64,000 nucleotides of DNA from Actinomadura sp. J1-007. GTDB lineage: Bacteria > Actinomycetota > Actinomycetes > Streptosporangiales > Streptosporangiaceae. The stretch spans positions 2,604,001 to 2,668,000 of the forward strand of contig NZ_WING01000001.1 in the NCBI RefSeq assembly GCF_009793335.1, given 5' to 3'. Under the pieces are notes generated by a model. It was given only the letters and a program-made list of their open reading frames with translations, was not told the origin of the DNA and did not search any database. A program made the translations under genes and the position numbers. Below are positions 1 through 9,578 of the stretch, in pieces. Every line of letters begins with the position of its first letter. The stretch's first letter is position 1.

Positions 1-1180
1 AGATCGCCGTGCAGCTCCGCCACGCCGTCGTGGTCATGCTCCTGCGCGCGGTGGGCCTCGCCCTCCTGCTGTCGTTCCTCGCCGCCCTGGCCCTGTTCCG
101 CTCCTGGCGCCGGGCCCTCCTCAGCACCGGCGCGACCGCGCTCGGCCTCATCGCCGTCACCCTGACGACCTGGCTGACGTTCAACCCCCAGTCGATCTCC
201 GAGCCGCGCTACACCGGCCTCCTGGCGAACGCCCCGCAGGTGGTCGGCGACACCCGAGGCATCGTCGAACGCTTCTCCGCCTACCGCGCCCAGCTCGCCC
301 GCCTCGTCGGCAACGTCTCCAAGCTCTACGCCGCGACCTCCACGCTCCCCACCTACGAGCCGGACCCGTCCACCCTGCGCGTCCTGCACGTCTCCGACAT
401 CCACCTCAACCCCACCGCGTGGAACGTGATCCGTTCCGTCAGCGCCCAGTTCCAGGTCGACCTGATCATCGACAGCGGCGACCTGATGGACCACGGCTCC
501 AAGCCCGAGGACAAGTTCGCCGACGAGATCTCCAAGCTCAAGCAGCCGTACGTCTACATCCGCGGCAACCACGACTCCAAGAGCACGCAGAAGGCGGTCA
601 CCCGCCAGAAGAACGCCGTCGTCCTGGACAACACCCTCCGCGAGGTCGAGGGCCTGCGCATCTACGGCGTAGGAGACCCCCGCTTCACCCCCGACAAGAG
701 CACCCGCGACGACAACGTAGGCGCCACCGAACTCCACGCCACCGGCTCCGTACTGGCCCAGAAGCTCCGCGGCACCGGAAACGCCCCCGACCTCGTCATC
801 ACCCACGACCCGTCCGAGGGCGACGCGTTCGCGGGCCTCACCCCCTCGTCCTCTCAGGCCACACCCACCAGCGCTCCACCAGGCTCCTCCCCGGCGGCAC
901 GCGCCTGTTCGTCCAAGGCTCCACCGGCGGCGCCGGCCTCCGCGGCCTCGAACACGAACAGCCCACCCCGATCGAACTCTCCGTCCTCTACTTCTCCCGC
1001 GCCACCCACCGCCTCCAGGGCTGGGACGACATCCGCCTGGGCGGCCTCGGCCTCACGTCCGCCCAGATCGAACGCCACCTGGAGCAGAACCCCGAACGCC
1101 CCCTCAAACCCCCCGCGACCCCCACCTCCCCCACTCCGACGTCCCCCACCCCCACCACCAGCACCCCCGCACGCCCATAA
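1..1180 (+). CDS. Membrane-anchored metallophosphoesterase, 5' partial, frameshifted
   Basis: Calcineurin-like phosphoesterase that should hydrolyse phosphoester bonds with a dinuclear metal centre; the substrate is unknown. Two hydrophobic N-terminal segments (about residues 6-30 and 40-57 from the GTG at 9) anchor it in the membrane. The metallophosphatase motifs follow in order: DxH (DIH near residue 130), GDLMDHG near 157, GNHD near 185, and GHTH. GHTH is in another frame, because the reading frame breaks in the C run at 841-845. One extra C gives a continuous protein ending at the TAA at 1178-1180. The frame is open to the window edge, so the true start is upstream. The longer reading to 1319 runs into the tRNA and is spurious. 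Confidence 0.85.
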   Translation, partial: DRRAAPPRRRGHAPARGGPRPPAVVPRRPGPVPLLAPGPPQHRRDRARPHRRHPDDLADVQPPVDLRAALHRPPGERPAGGRRHPRHRRTLLRLPRPARPPRRQRLQALRRDLHAPHLRAGPVHPARPARLRHPPQPHRVERDPFRQRPVPGRPDHRQRRPDGPRLQARGQVRRRDLQAQAAVRLHPRQPRLQEHAEGGHPPEERRRPGQHPPRGRGPAHLRRRRPPLHPRQEHPRRQRRRHRTPRHRLRTGPEAPRHRKRPRPRHHPRPVRGRRVRGPHPLVLSGHTHQRSTRLLPGGTRLFVQGSTGGAGLRGLEHEQPTPIELSVLYFSRATHRLQGWDDIRLGGLGLTSAQIERHLEQNPERPLKPPATPTSPTPTSPTPTTSTPARP

Positions 1181-1252
1181 CCGCTTATGCGCCAGACCAG
1201 GTTGTCCCCTATGCTGGTCAGGTCGAGTGGCACGCACCACCGCCACTCCCGG

Positions 1253-1328
1253 GCCCCCTTCGTCTAGCGGCCTAGGACGCCGCCCTTTCAAGGCGGTAGC
1301 GCCGGTTCGAATCCGGTAGGGGGTACCA
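1253..1328 (+). tRNA. tRNA-Glu(TTC)
   Basis: Cloverleaf with acceptor GCCCCCT/AGGGGGT (1253-1259 with 1318-1324), D arm starting TCGTCTAG, anticodon stem CCGCC/GGCGG around loop CTTTCAA (anticodon TTC), and T arm GCCGG-TTCGAAT-CCGGT. The discriminator A is at 1325 and CCA is encoded at 1326-1328. Its 3' end serves as one copy of a 16-bp repeat found again at 8028-8043, consistent with use as an integration site. Confidence 0.96.
1311..1326 (+). repeat. att-like repeat, left copy, in the tRNA-Glu 3' end
   Basis: The 16 bases at 1311-1326 (T-stem end plus acceptor, core GGTAGGGGGTAC) match 8028-8043 at 15 of 16 positions. The two copies are direct repeats. They bracket a segment with conjugation and transposase remnants and a type III restriction-modification system, as expected for attL/attR of an element inserted at a tRNA 3' end. 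No integrase gene is visible between them, so this is inference from position and similarity. Confidence 0.6.
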
Positions 1329-1527
1329 CACGCACGGCTGCAAGATCATCCCCCAGCACGTTCTGGGCGGCTACCCGCTGTCTCGGGTGTGATGGTCACC
1401 TGACACTCCACCCTGCTGCTCTCCACCACGTGCCGCATCTCCAGCCGGAACGCATCGAACAACCCGCGCAGCACCGCTTCTGGCAGGACCTCAAGCTCGA
1501 GCGGCCCACTGGGCAACTGCTCAAGCA

Positions 1528-2205
1528 GTCGCGACACGGGTATGGGACCGGTTCGCCCAGGACAACCACAACTCGGTGGTCCTGGCCCGATCCGGAGCGG
1601 GCAAGTCCCACTCCACCAAACTCGAAGCACTGCGGCTGCTCTACCACGGCATCCAGGTCGCGGTGATCGACCCGAAGACGAGTACCGGCGCCTGGCCGAA
1701 ACCGCGGGCGGAACCCATATCGCCCTCGGCGCGCGAGGCGTGGCGTTCAACCCGTTCGACCTGCCCACCGACCAGAGCGGGGACGTCCTGACCCGCCGGG
1801 CACTGTTCACCCAGACCCTCATCGCCGCGATGCTCGGCGAACCGCTCGCACCGGCCGCTCGGCCCGTCCTGGACCGTGCCGCTTCTCGCCGATCTGGTCG
1901 AGCAGCTCGCCATCAGTTCAGACCCCGAAGGCGCGGCGCCCGCCGACCGGCTCAACCCCTACGTGAGCGGCTCCTACAAGGACCTGTTCACCGGGGCCAC
2001 TACCACCCGCCCCGACGGGCACCTGATCGTGTTCTCTCTGCGGGGGACCTGCCCGACGAGGTGAAGTCCGTCGGGTCCTGCTCACGTTGGACGCGATCTG
2101 GCGCAAGGTCGCCAACTTTGCCAACCGGCGCCCCGACTCGTCGTCGTGGACGAAGCGCGGATGTTGATGAAGCAGGCCGAGGGAGCGCAGCCCACCACGG
2201 CCTGA
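1528..2205 (+). pseudogene. VirB4/TraC-like conjugation ATPase remnant
   Basis: Fragments in three frames together read as the ATPase core of an actinobacterial VirB4-type type IV secretion ATPase. They include a Walker A region (LARSGAGKS near 1580-1606), the segment VIDP followed by DEYRRLAE (about 1665-1695), GVAFNPFDLP (about 1738-1767), ADLVEQLA (about 1888) and VVVDEARMLMKQAEG (about 2142-2186, Walker B-like). At least four frame changes and a missing N-terminus make this a dead gene, and not all breaks lie in homopolymers. It points to a former integrative conjugative element. Confidence 0.75.
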
Positions 2206-2594
2206 CCGATGGGCATGGTACTCCGCTCGCCCTCGTCCTGACCGGCGGCGACCGCGATGACGTCACCCAACTGGTGCCGCTGCTGGACAAGCTCGCGCCA
2301 ATCCGCAGCCGGGTCGGACGGCCCCGTTCCAGACCGGACTGCCTGCTCGCCGACCGCGGCAAGTACCGGCGGCTGGTCTGGAAGCGAGGCGTCAAGCCCC
2401 ACATCGCACGCCGCGGCACCCACCACGGCTCTGGGCTGGGTGTTCACCGCTACGTCGTCGAACGCACCACCGGCCTGCTCCACTGGTTCCGCCGCTTACG
2501 CATCCGCTGGGAGATCCGCGACGACATCCACCAAGCCTTCATGACCCTCACCGCAGCCATCATCTGCCGGCGACGCCTCAGTGGGGTGCGTTGA
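2201..2594 (+). pseudogene. IS5-family transposase, C-terminal fragment
   Basis: The reading from 2201 to the stop at 2592-2594 matches the C-terminal half of IS5-type DDE transposases. It starts at TDGHGTPLALVLTGG, passes LLADRG (with a short deletion where DRGYD...KYRR is usual), then GSGLGVHRYVVERT, LLHWFRRLRIRWEIRDDIH and ends in ICRRRL. The N-terminal half is absent; the fragment is fused directly to the VirB4 remnant, making a spurious 350-residue chimera. The truncation suggests a recombination or deletion inside the island. Confidence 0.8.
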
Positions 2595-2715
2595 CCGCGC
2601 GCCCGCGGGCCTGGGTGGACTGGATGAGCTTCAACGCCATGGCCAGGTCGGCGGCGCGCGAGCCGAGCCCCTTGGTGACCTTGGTCCGGTGCCTGATCGG
2701 GGCGAAGATGCTCCC
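2577..2715 (-). pseudogene. IS256-family transposase, C-terminal fragment
   Basis: On the minus strand this stretch reads as the conserved tail of IS256-type mutator transposases: IRHRTKVTKGLGSRAA, then LAMALKLIQSTQ, then RAVNAPH. No upstream catalytic domain remains, and the fragment abuts the 3' end of the IS5-family remnant in opposite orientation. It is non-functional debris within the tRNA-Glu island. Confidence 0.65.
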
Positions 2716-2990
2716 GGATGGCCTTTGCTGCGACGCGAAACGAGATCCGACAGCCGCTTCAGGTTCACCTCGAAGACACGATGGCGAGCCGACGCACCGC
2801 GTCTGTGTCCGGATCCAGCAGGACTCGCGGATCGTTCATGAGAACCTCTAGACCGTCGCAAACGGTACTGGACAACGTACAGCCAGGGACCGCACCACAG
2901 CGGTAGCACATGCGCTGGTGATCAGGACATGTCGCGTGCTGTCATCCGACATGATAAACAGCAGTACTTACGAACCACGGGGAACGTCAT
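2716..2990. other. Non-coding leader of the restriction-modification operon
   Basis: No supported gene. The last 60 bases are AT-richer than the surroundings and precede the Mod gene, so they probably hold its promoter. I see no clear -35/-10 pair. A ribosome site (GGGGAA) sits at 2979-2984 just before the ATG at 2991. Confidence 0.4.
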
Positions 2991-5084
2991 ATGAGCTCTC
3001 AGCCAGGGTCCCGGCATCACGGTCGTCTCGAACTGACCTGGACCGACAAGGACAAGACGCTTCTGTCGACTGGAAACGGAAGGTATGACTACACCTTCGT
3101 CGACCCGTCTGACTACCGTGTGTCCGAGGTCCGGCTCATGCAGGAGATCGGTCGTGTGGAGGCGCCCACACCGGACGACCGGCCGGAGGGACTACCCGAA
3201 CCGACGAACGGCAACTTGCTGATCACCGGGGACGCTATGCACGTGCTCGATGCGCTAGCGAAAATTCCTGCTTACGCGGAGCAGTACTTGGGGCGAGTGA
3301 AGTTGGTCTACATTGACCCACCCTTTAACACAGGACAGGCGTTCGCTCACTATGAAGACAACATCGAGCACTCAATCTGGCTCACTCTTCTGCGGGATCG
3401 GATCCGCCAGATCAAGCCATTGCTTGCAGATGACGGCTCCATATGGGTACATCTCGATGACGCAGAGGTTCACCGCTGCCGAATGGTGCTCGACGAGGAG
3501 CTCGGCGCCGAAAACTTTGTCGCCACGGTCATCTGGCAGAAGGCATATTCACCCCGAAACGACGCACCAGCATTTTCCACAGACCAAGACTACATTCTAG
3601 TCTACTCGAAACAATCAGGTTGGCGTGGAAATCGTTGGGAGCGACTCGCTTCACGCGACGCGCTCTACAAGTCGACCGACGGCGACCCGCGCCCCTGGGT
3701 CTCCGGCGACCCAGCTGCTCCAAGCGCACACCGGAATCAGACGTGGGTATACGCCATCCAGTCCCCGTTCACTGGAGACCTGATCTATCCTGCCAAGGGA
3801 CGTTGCTGGGGTCAAAACCAAGACTCGATGCAGAGGCTCGTTGAAGAATGGGGAGTGCCGTATCGCCGTGAGATGCTCGACGACGACGTGCGGCGAGCAC
3901 TCATCTGCGGCGTGCCCGTCTCAGAGCTCCGCAAAGAGATCCCAGCACTGATGGTCGACATGGACGCGGAGCAAGCCGCAGCGATCGCCAGGGCCCGCTA
4001 CGAAAAGGGGGCGTGGCCACGCTTGTACTTCACGAAGAGCGGGAATGGGGGCCTTAAGCTCAAGCGGTACCTCGATGAGATCAGCTCTTCCCGTGCACCC
4101 CAGACACTCTGGCTGCACGATTTTGTTGGACATTCTCGTACTGCCAAAAACGAAATAAAACTGCTGTTCTCAGACGAGACCCCATTCGCAACACCGAAGC
4201 CAGAACTCCTACTCAAGCAAATCATCAGCATCGGCACCAGCCCTGGTGAAATCGTCCTCGACTGTTTCGGTGGATCTGGGACGACCGCAGCGGTCGCCCA
4301 CAAGATGGGGCGCCGGTGGGTGACCAGCGAACTACTGGCCGACACCGTCGCTCGCTACACGCTGCCTCGACTCTCCAAGGTCGTCAACGGCCAGGATCCT
4401 GGAGGCGTCACTACAAGCACGGAGCGAGTCCCAGCGACGAGCGATGACAAGAACGGCGGGGGTGGCCTCCCCGAAGGGATGACTCCAGAGGAGGCCCAGG
4501 AGTTCAACCGACTGCTCGGTAAGGTGGCGAAGGCCGTCGGGCCGGAGCTCAACGACACCGCGATCAAGGCCCTCAAGTCCGCAAGCAAGACCAAGGCCAT
4601 CACGACCGTGAACTGGAACGGTGGGGGCAGCTTCACTCACCTTCGGGTCGGTGAGTCGATGTTTGAGCAAGTTGAGGGCGTCGTTCTTCTGGCGGACTGG
4701 GCTACCCAGGGTTCGCTAGCGGAGGCGATGTGTGCCCAGCTCTCGGTCGACTATCAGCCGGAGGGGATCTTCGCGGCGCGACAGGGGCGTACGCGGTACG
4801 TGATCATTGATGGGATGGTCGGCGAGGGAACCGTCGCGGCTATCGTCGATCGGCTCGCTGAAGACGAGGCAGTGGAGGTCTGGGCCACGCAGGTCGACGA
4901 GGCTGCAGTGGGGCTCCTGAAGGAGCGCCGTAAAGGATCTCGGCTCGAGCTGATTCCCGATAAGGTACTCGATAACTATCGGCGGAAATCGTCGCAGAAG
5001 TCGCCGTTCGGTGCGGGCCGGTCGGTCCCACGACCGCCCTCCTCGGCGGAAGGGGCGGAGGGTGCGTCAGCGTCGGTCGGCTAG
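2991..5084 (+). CDS. Type III restriction-modification methyltransferase (Mod)
   Basis: Site-specific DNA N6-adenine methyltransferase that modifies and recognises the target sequence of a type III system. It carries DPPF inside YIDPPFNTG (residues about 107-115), the catalytic motif IV, ahead of the SAM-binding motif FGGSGTT (about 424-430). This beta-class order is usual for Mod subunits. Length 697 aa is normal. The region between these motifs is the expected site of the target recognition domain. The stop lies 12 bases before the Res start, so the two form one operon. The base composition is lower in GC than flanking host genes, consistent with horizontal transfer. Confidence 0.93.
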   Translation: MSSQPGSRHHGRLELTWTDKDKTLLSTGNGRYDYTFVDPSDYRVSEVRLMQEIGRVEAPTPDDRPEGLPEPTNGNLLITGDAMHVLDALAKIPAYAEQYLGRVKLVYIDPPFNTGQAFAHYEDNIEHSIWLTLLRDRIRQIKPLLADDGSIWVHLDDAEVHRCRMVLDEELGAENFVATVIWQKAYSPRNDAPAFSTDQDYILVYSKQSGWRGNRWERLASRDALYKSTDGDPRPWVSGDPAAPSAHRNQTWVYAIQSPFTGDLIYPAKGRCWGQNQDSMQRLVEEWGVPYRREMLDDDVRRALICGVPVSELRKEIPALMVDMDAEQAAAIARARYEKGAWPRLYFTKSGNGGLKLKRYLDEISSSRAPQTLWLHDFVGHSRTAKNEIKLLFSDETPFATPKPELLLKQIISIGTSPGEIVLDCFGGSGTTAAVAHKMGRRWVTSELLADTVARYTLPRLSKVVNGQDPGGVTTSTERVPATSDDKNGGGGLPEGMTPEEAQEFNRLLGKVAKAVGPELNDTAIKALKSASKTKAITTVNWNGGGSFTHLRVGESMFEQVEGVVLLADWATQGSLAEAMCAQLSVDYQPEGIFAARQGRTRYVIIDGMVGEGTVAAIVDRLAEDEAVEVWATQVDEAAVGLLKERRKGSRLELIPDKVLDNYRRKSSQKSPFGAGRSVPRPPSSAEGAEGASASVG

Positions 5085-5096
5085 GGGAGGTGCCTG

Positions 5097-7649
5097 ATGG
5101 GTGAGCTGCGGTTTGAACCGGATCTTCTCGACGAGATCGCTCACCGACTGGATCTACGGAAGCCGAATCGCAGGGCGATCGAGTCGGTCATCCTGCGCAC
5201 GTCAGACCACTACGACGTGCAGGGAAAGACCGAGGCCTACGAATGCATCGTAGACTCGGCGACGGGGGTCGGTAAGACCTTCGTCATGGCCGGCCTCATG
5301 GAGTATCTGGCAGGGGCTCAGGCTCCGGCTCGAAACTTTCTGCTGCTGGCGCCTGGGCGCACGATTCGTGACAAGTCCGTCAAGAACTTCACAGCGGGGC
5401 ACCCGAAATCGATGCGCAGCCTGCTGCGGTCGAGCCCGTATGTAGTGACGGCAGAGAATTTCAACGCTCAAGCGACCAGGATCGCAATGGACGATCCGTC
5501 GCTTACCAAGCTGTACATCTTCACGGTCCAGGCGCTGACCTCCTCGACAGGTGACGGTCGGGCAACCCATGAGCCACTGGAGACACTGGGTAAGTCGTTT
5601 TTCGACTATCTGGCGGATCTGAACGACCTAGTGATCCTGGCGGATGAGCATCACTGCTACCGCGGCAAGGCGTTCTCGAGGACGATTGAGAGGCTGAAGC
5701 CGGAACTGGTGGTCGGAATGACGGCTACGCCCGTCCCAGCGGACGAATCTATGGTGGCCTTCCGGTACCCGCTAGCAGCGGCCATCGCGGACAAGCTGGT
5801 GAAGACGCCGGTGATGGTCGGACGCCGTGACGACCGTAGCGACGATGAGACAAAGCTTCTCGACGGAGTGAACCTGCTGCGTTACAAGGGCCAGGTGACC
5901 GAGGCTTACAGCCGGGAAAATGATCTTCCCACGGTAAATCCGGTCATGCTCGTCGTCGCCAAAGACATCGAGGAGGCCGAGCGCTACCAGGCCATTCTTG
6001 ACAGCGTCGGCTTCGATGACGGTCGGTGGGTGGGGAAGACGTTGCTCGTCCACTCCAAGTTGGTTGGCGATCCCAAAGAGGCCGCGCTGGCCGCGCTGGA
6101 CGCGGTTGAGGACCCCGATTCGTCAGTTCGCGTCATCATCAGTGTGGGCATGTTGAAAGAGGGTTGGGACGTAAAGAACGTTTACGTGATCGCCTCCATG
6201 CGAGCGTCGGTGTCCTCCGTTATGACTGAGCAGACCCTCGGCAGGGGAATGCGGCTGCCCTTCGGAAAGTACACCGGGGTGGAGATCCTCGACACGCTTG
6301 AGATTTTGGCGCACGAGAAGTACAGCGAACTGCTGGCCAAGCGCAAGGTTCTCAACGAGGCATTCATCGACTACAGCACCTATGCGGAGCTGCGCCGCCT
6401 GCCCGACGGCACCGAGGTCGTTCGGCAGAAGGAGGAGACGACCGACGGGGAGGTGATCGCTCCTCCGGTTCCCGCTGGCATTCGGGCGTTGTCAACTGCC
6501 CTCGATGGGACGGCGCCGCCGGAAAAAGGCTTCCTTCTGAATGAGAGGCCGAATTTTCCTGTGGGTGCGCCTTCGGAGGCGGCCCGCGGCGTCGTTGATC
6601 TGGAGACTCGGACACGTGAAGCGGCTGATGCCGCAGGTAAGACATCGAGTCCGGTCCAGTACGAGCCTCTGCCGGAGCGCGAGCCAATCCTCATTCCCAA
6701 GCTGATCTCCGAGGTGGAGAGCATCTCGGTCAGCTTGAACGACATCCATGACTACCGGCCGTTCGATAAGCTCGGTAACGCGCTCACCGCTGATATCTCA
6801 CATGAACTACGGCGAACGAAAATCTCCGCTTCGCATGACGGACAGCGGGCCGTCGTCTATACCGAGGAGGCGACCGACAGGATCTCATCCGCGCTTCCAC
6901 TGGACATCCCTCTGTCAGAGTCCCGCTCGATGCTCATCCGTCGGGTGATGTCAGTGAAGGGCGTTGCCAACCGGGCGCTAGAACTCGGCGCAGCGGGACG
7001 CATCGTCGACCGTGTAATCGACGCTATGGGAGACAAGGCGGCAGAGCATCTGTCAGCCTTCGGGGAGCGGTGCGGTCAGCGCCTAGCAGCGGAGGTTGCC
7101 AAGGCACTGGGCGCCATGAGCCGCTCGGCTCAGGTGAAGTACTCCGACAACGTTGAGCTTCTGGCGCTAAACAAACCCCGTCAGAGTGACCGGGCGCAGG
7201 CCCCGGGCCACGCTGACGGGTCGTTCGACAGAAAGCTCGCCTTCGGCGGTTGGCGAAAGAACCTTTACACCCACTCTTGGTTCGACAGCGAGCCGGAGTT
7301 CAAGGTGGCCAACTCTGCCGATGCGGCCAGGGACGTCGTTGTATGGGCTCGGCTGCACATCAACGATGTACCGATCACCTGGACCGCTGACGGGAACAAG
7401 TACAACCCGGACCTTGTGATACTCGAACAGATCGCTGGGAAGCGCTATGGCTGGCTGGTGGAGATAAAGGCTGCCAAAGACGTGAACTCCGAAGAGGTCC
7501 GGCGCAAGCGTAAGGCCGCTAAGAAATGGGCGAACACCGCGAACTCCTCCCCGGACATCGACGTTACGTGGGCATACTTGCTAGTTGGAGAGCAGGAGAT
7601 CGCGGACGCCAAGGGTTCCTGGGAACACCTCAGGGGCTTCGGCCAGTAG
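5097..7649 (+). CDS. Type III restriction endonuclease subunit (Res)
   Basis: ATP-dependent helicase-nuclease partner of Mod; the complex cleaves DNA bearing unmodified sites. Superfamily 2 motifs are present: Walker A ATGVGKT (residues about 54-60), DEHH box (LADEHHCY, about 181-187), TATP (about 209) and the motif VI region TLGRGMRLP (about 380). Near the C-terminus the PD-(D/E)xK nuclease pattern appears as NPDLVI followed by VEIKAAK (about 770-792). Length 850 aa is slightly short for the family but includes both domains. The ATG at 5097 is preceded by AGGGGAGG. Nothing suggests inactivation, so the system is probably functional. Confidence 0.93.
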   Translation: MGELRFEPDLLDEIAHRLDLRKPNRRAIESVILRTSDHYDVQGKTEAYECIVDSATGVGKTFVMAGLMEYLAGAQAPARNFLLLAPGRTIRDKSVKNFTAGHPKSMRSLLRSSPYVVTAENFNAQATRIAMDDPSLTKLYIFTVQALTSSTGDGRATHEPLETLGKSFFDYLADLNDLVILADEHHCYRGKAFSRTIERLKPELVVGMTATPVPADESMVAFRYPLAAAIADKLVKTPVMVGRRDDRSDDETKLLDGVNLLRYKGQVTEAYSRENDLPTVNPVMLVVAKDIEEAERYQAILDSVGFDDGRWVGKTLLVHSKLVGDPKEAALAALDAVEDPDSSVRVIISVGMLKEGWDVKNVYVIASMRASVSSVMTEQTLGRGMRLPFGKYTGVEILDTLEILAHEKYSELLAKRKVLNEAFIDYSTYAELRRLPDGTEVVRQKEETTDGEVIAPPVPAGIRALSTALDGTAPPEKGFLLNERPNFPVGAPSEAARGVVDLETRTREAADAAGKTSSPVQYEPLPEREPILIPKLISEVESISVSLNDIHDYRPFDKLGNALTADISHELRRTKISASHDGQRAVVYTEEATDRISSALPLDIPLSESRSMLIRRVMSVKGVANRALELGAAGRIVDRVIDAMGDKAAEHLSAFGERCGQRLAAEVAKALGAMSRSAQVKYSDNVELLALNKPRQSDRAQAPGHADGSFDRKLAFGGWRKNLYTHSWFDSEPEFKVANSADAARDVVVWARLHINDVPITWTADGNKYNPDLVILEQIAGKRYGWLVEIKAAKDVNSEEVRRKRKAAKKWANTANSSPDIDVTWAYLLVGEQEIADAKGSWEHLRGFGQ

Positions 7650-8517
7650 TTTTCTGTTCCCTCTTGCCGCACGCGAATGATCGTCAGTGGAGTTACCAGG
7701 GCTGATCTCCAGTAGGTGGACAACTTGGGCGAACTCCAAGGCCGGGCCGTCTGGTTCGAGCCCTGCTGTCCCCAACCTCATTGCGCTTCCCCATCCAGAA
7801 GGGAAGGATCTTGTCGTCGACCGATAGGCCCCATCCATCAGAACTACCCACCTGCCGCGATCCGGCAGGGACCACCGATGGGGCACGGTGGAGGCCATGT
7901 GTGGTCGGGGGGATCGCTCCACCGAAACGAGCCTTCATCCTGCGTTAGGCAATGTCGAATCGGGCGGCGATGGTCAGGGCGCATCGTGATGGTTCGCGGG
8001 GGTGCGTTGTGCAGCCGTGCGTCTGGGATCCGATAGGGGGTACATCACAGACGGGTGCGGACATGCGTCCCACAGGTCAGCTGGTGGTTACCAGCAATTT
8101 TGTCCTCGGCTCCTGACCCGGTCACAGGCTGGCCTTACTGGTTCGCTGATACGCGGCTCCGCTCCGGTCATGGGCTGAAGTAGCTGTGAAGAGCTGTCAC
8201 ACACGCAGCCCGACGCGTGCTGTCGGGCGGAACGCGACGATGGCGCTCGGGCCCCGCGCAGGGTGTCCACGGACCGTTCGGCGGGGCTTGGGCGCGGGGA
8301 GGCGGGTTGTCAGGGCCGGGAATCCCGGACGGGCCGATCGCGCCGGACGCGTCGGCTACACGACGGGCACCCGGGCCAGGGCCTGGTGCCCGATCAGCGT
8401 GGTGATGGTGCCCGCAGCCGCGCGCTGGGCTGGCTCCAGGGGCATCAGGGGCGGCGAGCGCGCCGTGCGGATTGAAGTCGGCCCTTCGTTGGCTCGGTCG
8501 GGGTGGCGGTCCTCGGA
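7650..8517. other. Gene-free stretch spanning the right end of the island
   Basis: No supported coding sequence between the Res stop and the secreted repeat gene. It holds the att-like copy at 8028-8043. A short T-arm-like string (GGTTCGAGCCC near 7755) is not part of a tRNA. The rest, including short open frames at 8186-8599, shows no conserved features that I recognise. Confidence 0.5.
8028..8043 (+). repeat. att-like repeat, right copy
   Basis: Repeats the tRNA-Glu 3' end (1311-1326) with one difference (CCGATAGG instead of CCGGTAGG). It is not part of a tRNA. Together with the left copy it would define an element of about 6.7 kb. Most of its right end (7650-8027) holds no recognisable gene. 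Confidence 0.6.
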
Positions 8518-9578
8518 TCAGGTGGAGTTGCCGGCCTGGACGGCTGAGTCGTGGATGTCCATGACGACGGCGCCGCTGGTGTCGCTGTCGCCTATCTGAG
8601 CGTTCACCTTGCCGTTGCCGCCGAGTACCGCGTTGGAGTCGTCGTAGAGCACGACGTTCCGTTTGCCCTGGAGTTCGGTGCCGAGGTCGTCGTACCCGTC
8701 CGCCCCGATCGTGAATGCGCTCTTGCCGGCGGCGCTGGACTGGCCCTCATCGGTCACGATGCCGGTGCCCTGCTGGGGCGGGCCGCTCTGTGCGCCGTTG
8801 GGAGCCGTGGTCTGCCCGGCCGGCGTGTTCCTTGGCCAAGTGCGCTCTTCTCCGCCGTCCCTCTCACCGTCTTCGGTATGGTCACCCGACCTGACCTTCG
8901 AGCCCGACACGTCGACGGCGTTCAGGCCGCTCGAATCGGTGTCCCCGGTGTTGGCGTTGACTTGCCCGTTACGTTCGACGAACAGGTTGGAGTCGTCGTA
9001 GACGGCGACCTGGCCTTCACCCGAGACGTTCGCCGAGTGGTCTTCATATCCCGAAATGGCCGTGCCTTGCCCGTCCCCGAAAGCGGAATCGGGAAGGGGA
9101 AACGACTCGCCTTCGTGGATTCCATGCCCGATTCCGGGATGGGAAGGCCTGCCGGGCCTGGGGGGACGTGCCCGGCTCCGGCGACCGGCCAGCGCTGGGG
9201 GGTGGACGCCGAGCGCTCCGGAGGTGCGTTGCCGGGCAGATCCGCAGAGCGGGCCGGGGTGTCCCTTGCGCCGACCATCGAAGTACCGGACTCCAGCGCC
9301 GAACCGTTGTTGTCGATGCCCAGGGTCCCGCTTGCAGAGACGTCACCGGTGTTGCCGTTGAGCCGGGTCCCCTCCCCGGCCGCCAGCACCGATCGGTCGG
9401 TGGCGATCACGTTGTCCCTGCCGTAGACGTTCACCACGACGACGTACCGATCGGTGCTCTTCGCGCCCGCAGGCACCGGCGAACGGGACGCACCGGGCGA
9501 CGGGGCGGCGTTCGCGCTGTTGCCCAGCAGGACCACACCAGCCGCCACCACACCGATCAAGGACGTGCGAAAAGACAC
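8518..9578 (-). CDS. Secreted three-repeat protein, frameshifted
   Basis: Unknown function. Begins at a GTG (9578) with GGGGGA upstream and a clear signal peptide ending about ANA-AP (residues 1-25). Three copies of a roughly 50-residue unit follow the pattern NV-x-YDDSN-x5-NG-x-VNA-x2-GD-x-D-x-SG-x4-D-x3-S. They lie at about 9300-9450, 8900-9040 and 8520-8670. The frame breaks in the G run at 9160-9165; adding one base restores a single secreted protein of about 350 aa. The Gly/Asn/Asp-rich repeats suggest a surface beta-rich, possibly adhesive, protein; that role is inference. Linkers between repeats are low-complexity and Pro-rich. Confidence 0.6.

Noticed and set aside
1..1319. 436-residue open frame continuing the phosphoesterase to 1319
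   Set aside because: After 845 the residues are Ser/Pro-rich and the end lies inside the tRNA gene. The conserved GHTH is in another frame.
1542..2594. 350-residue protein
   Set aside because: Chimera of a VirB4 fragment in shifting frames and an IS5-type transposase tail; not a single gene.
7735..7775. tRNA fragment suggested by GGTTCGAGCCC
   Set aside because: The T stem does not pair and no other arm is present.
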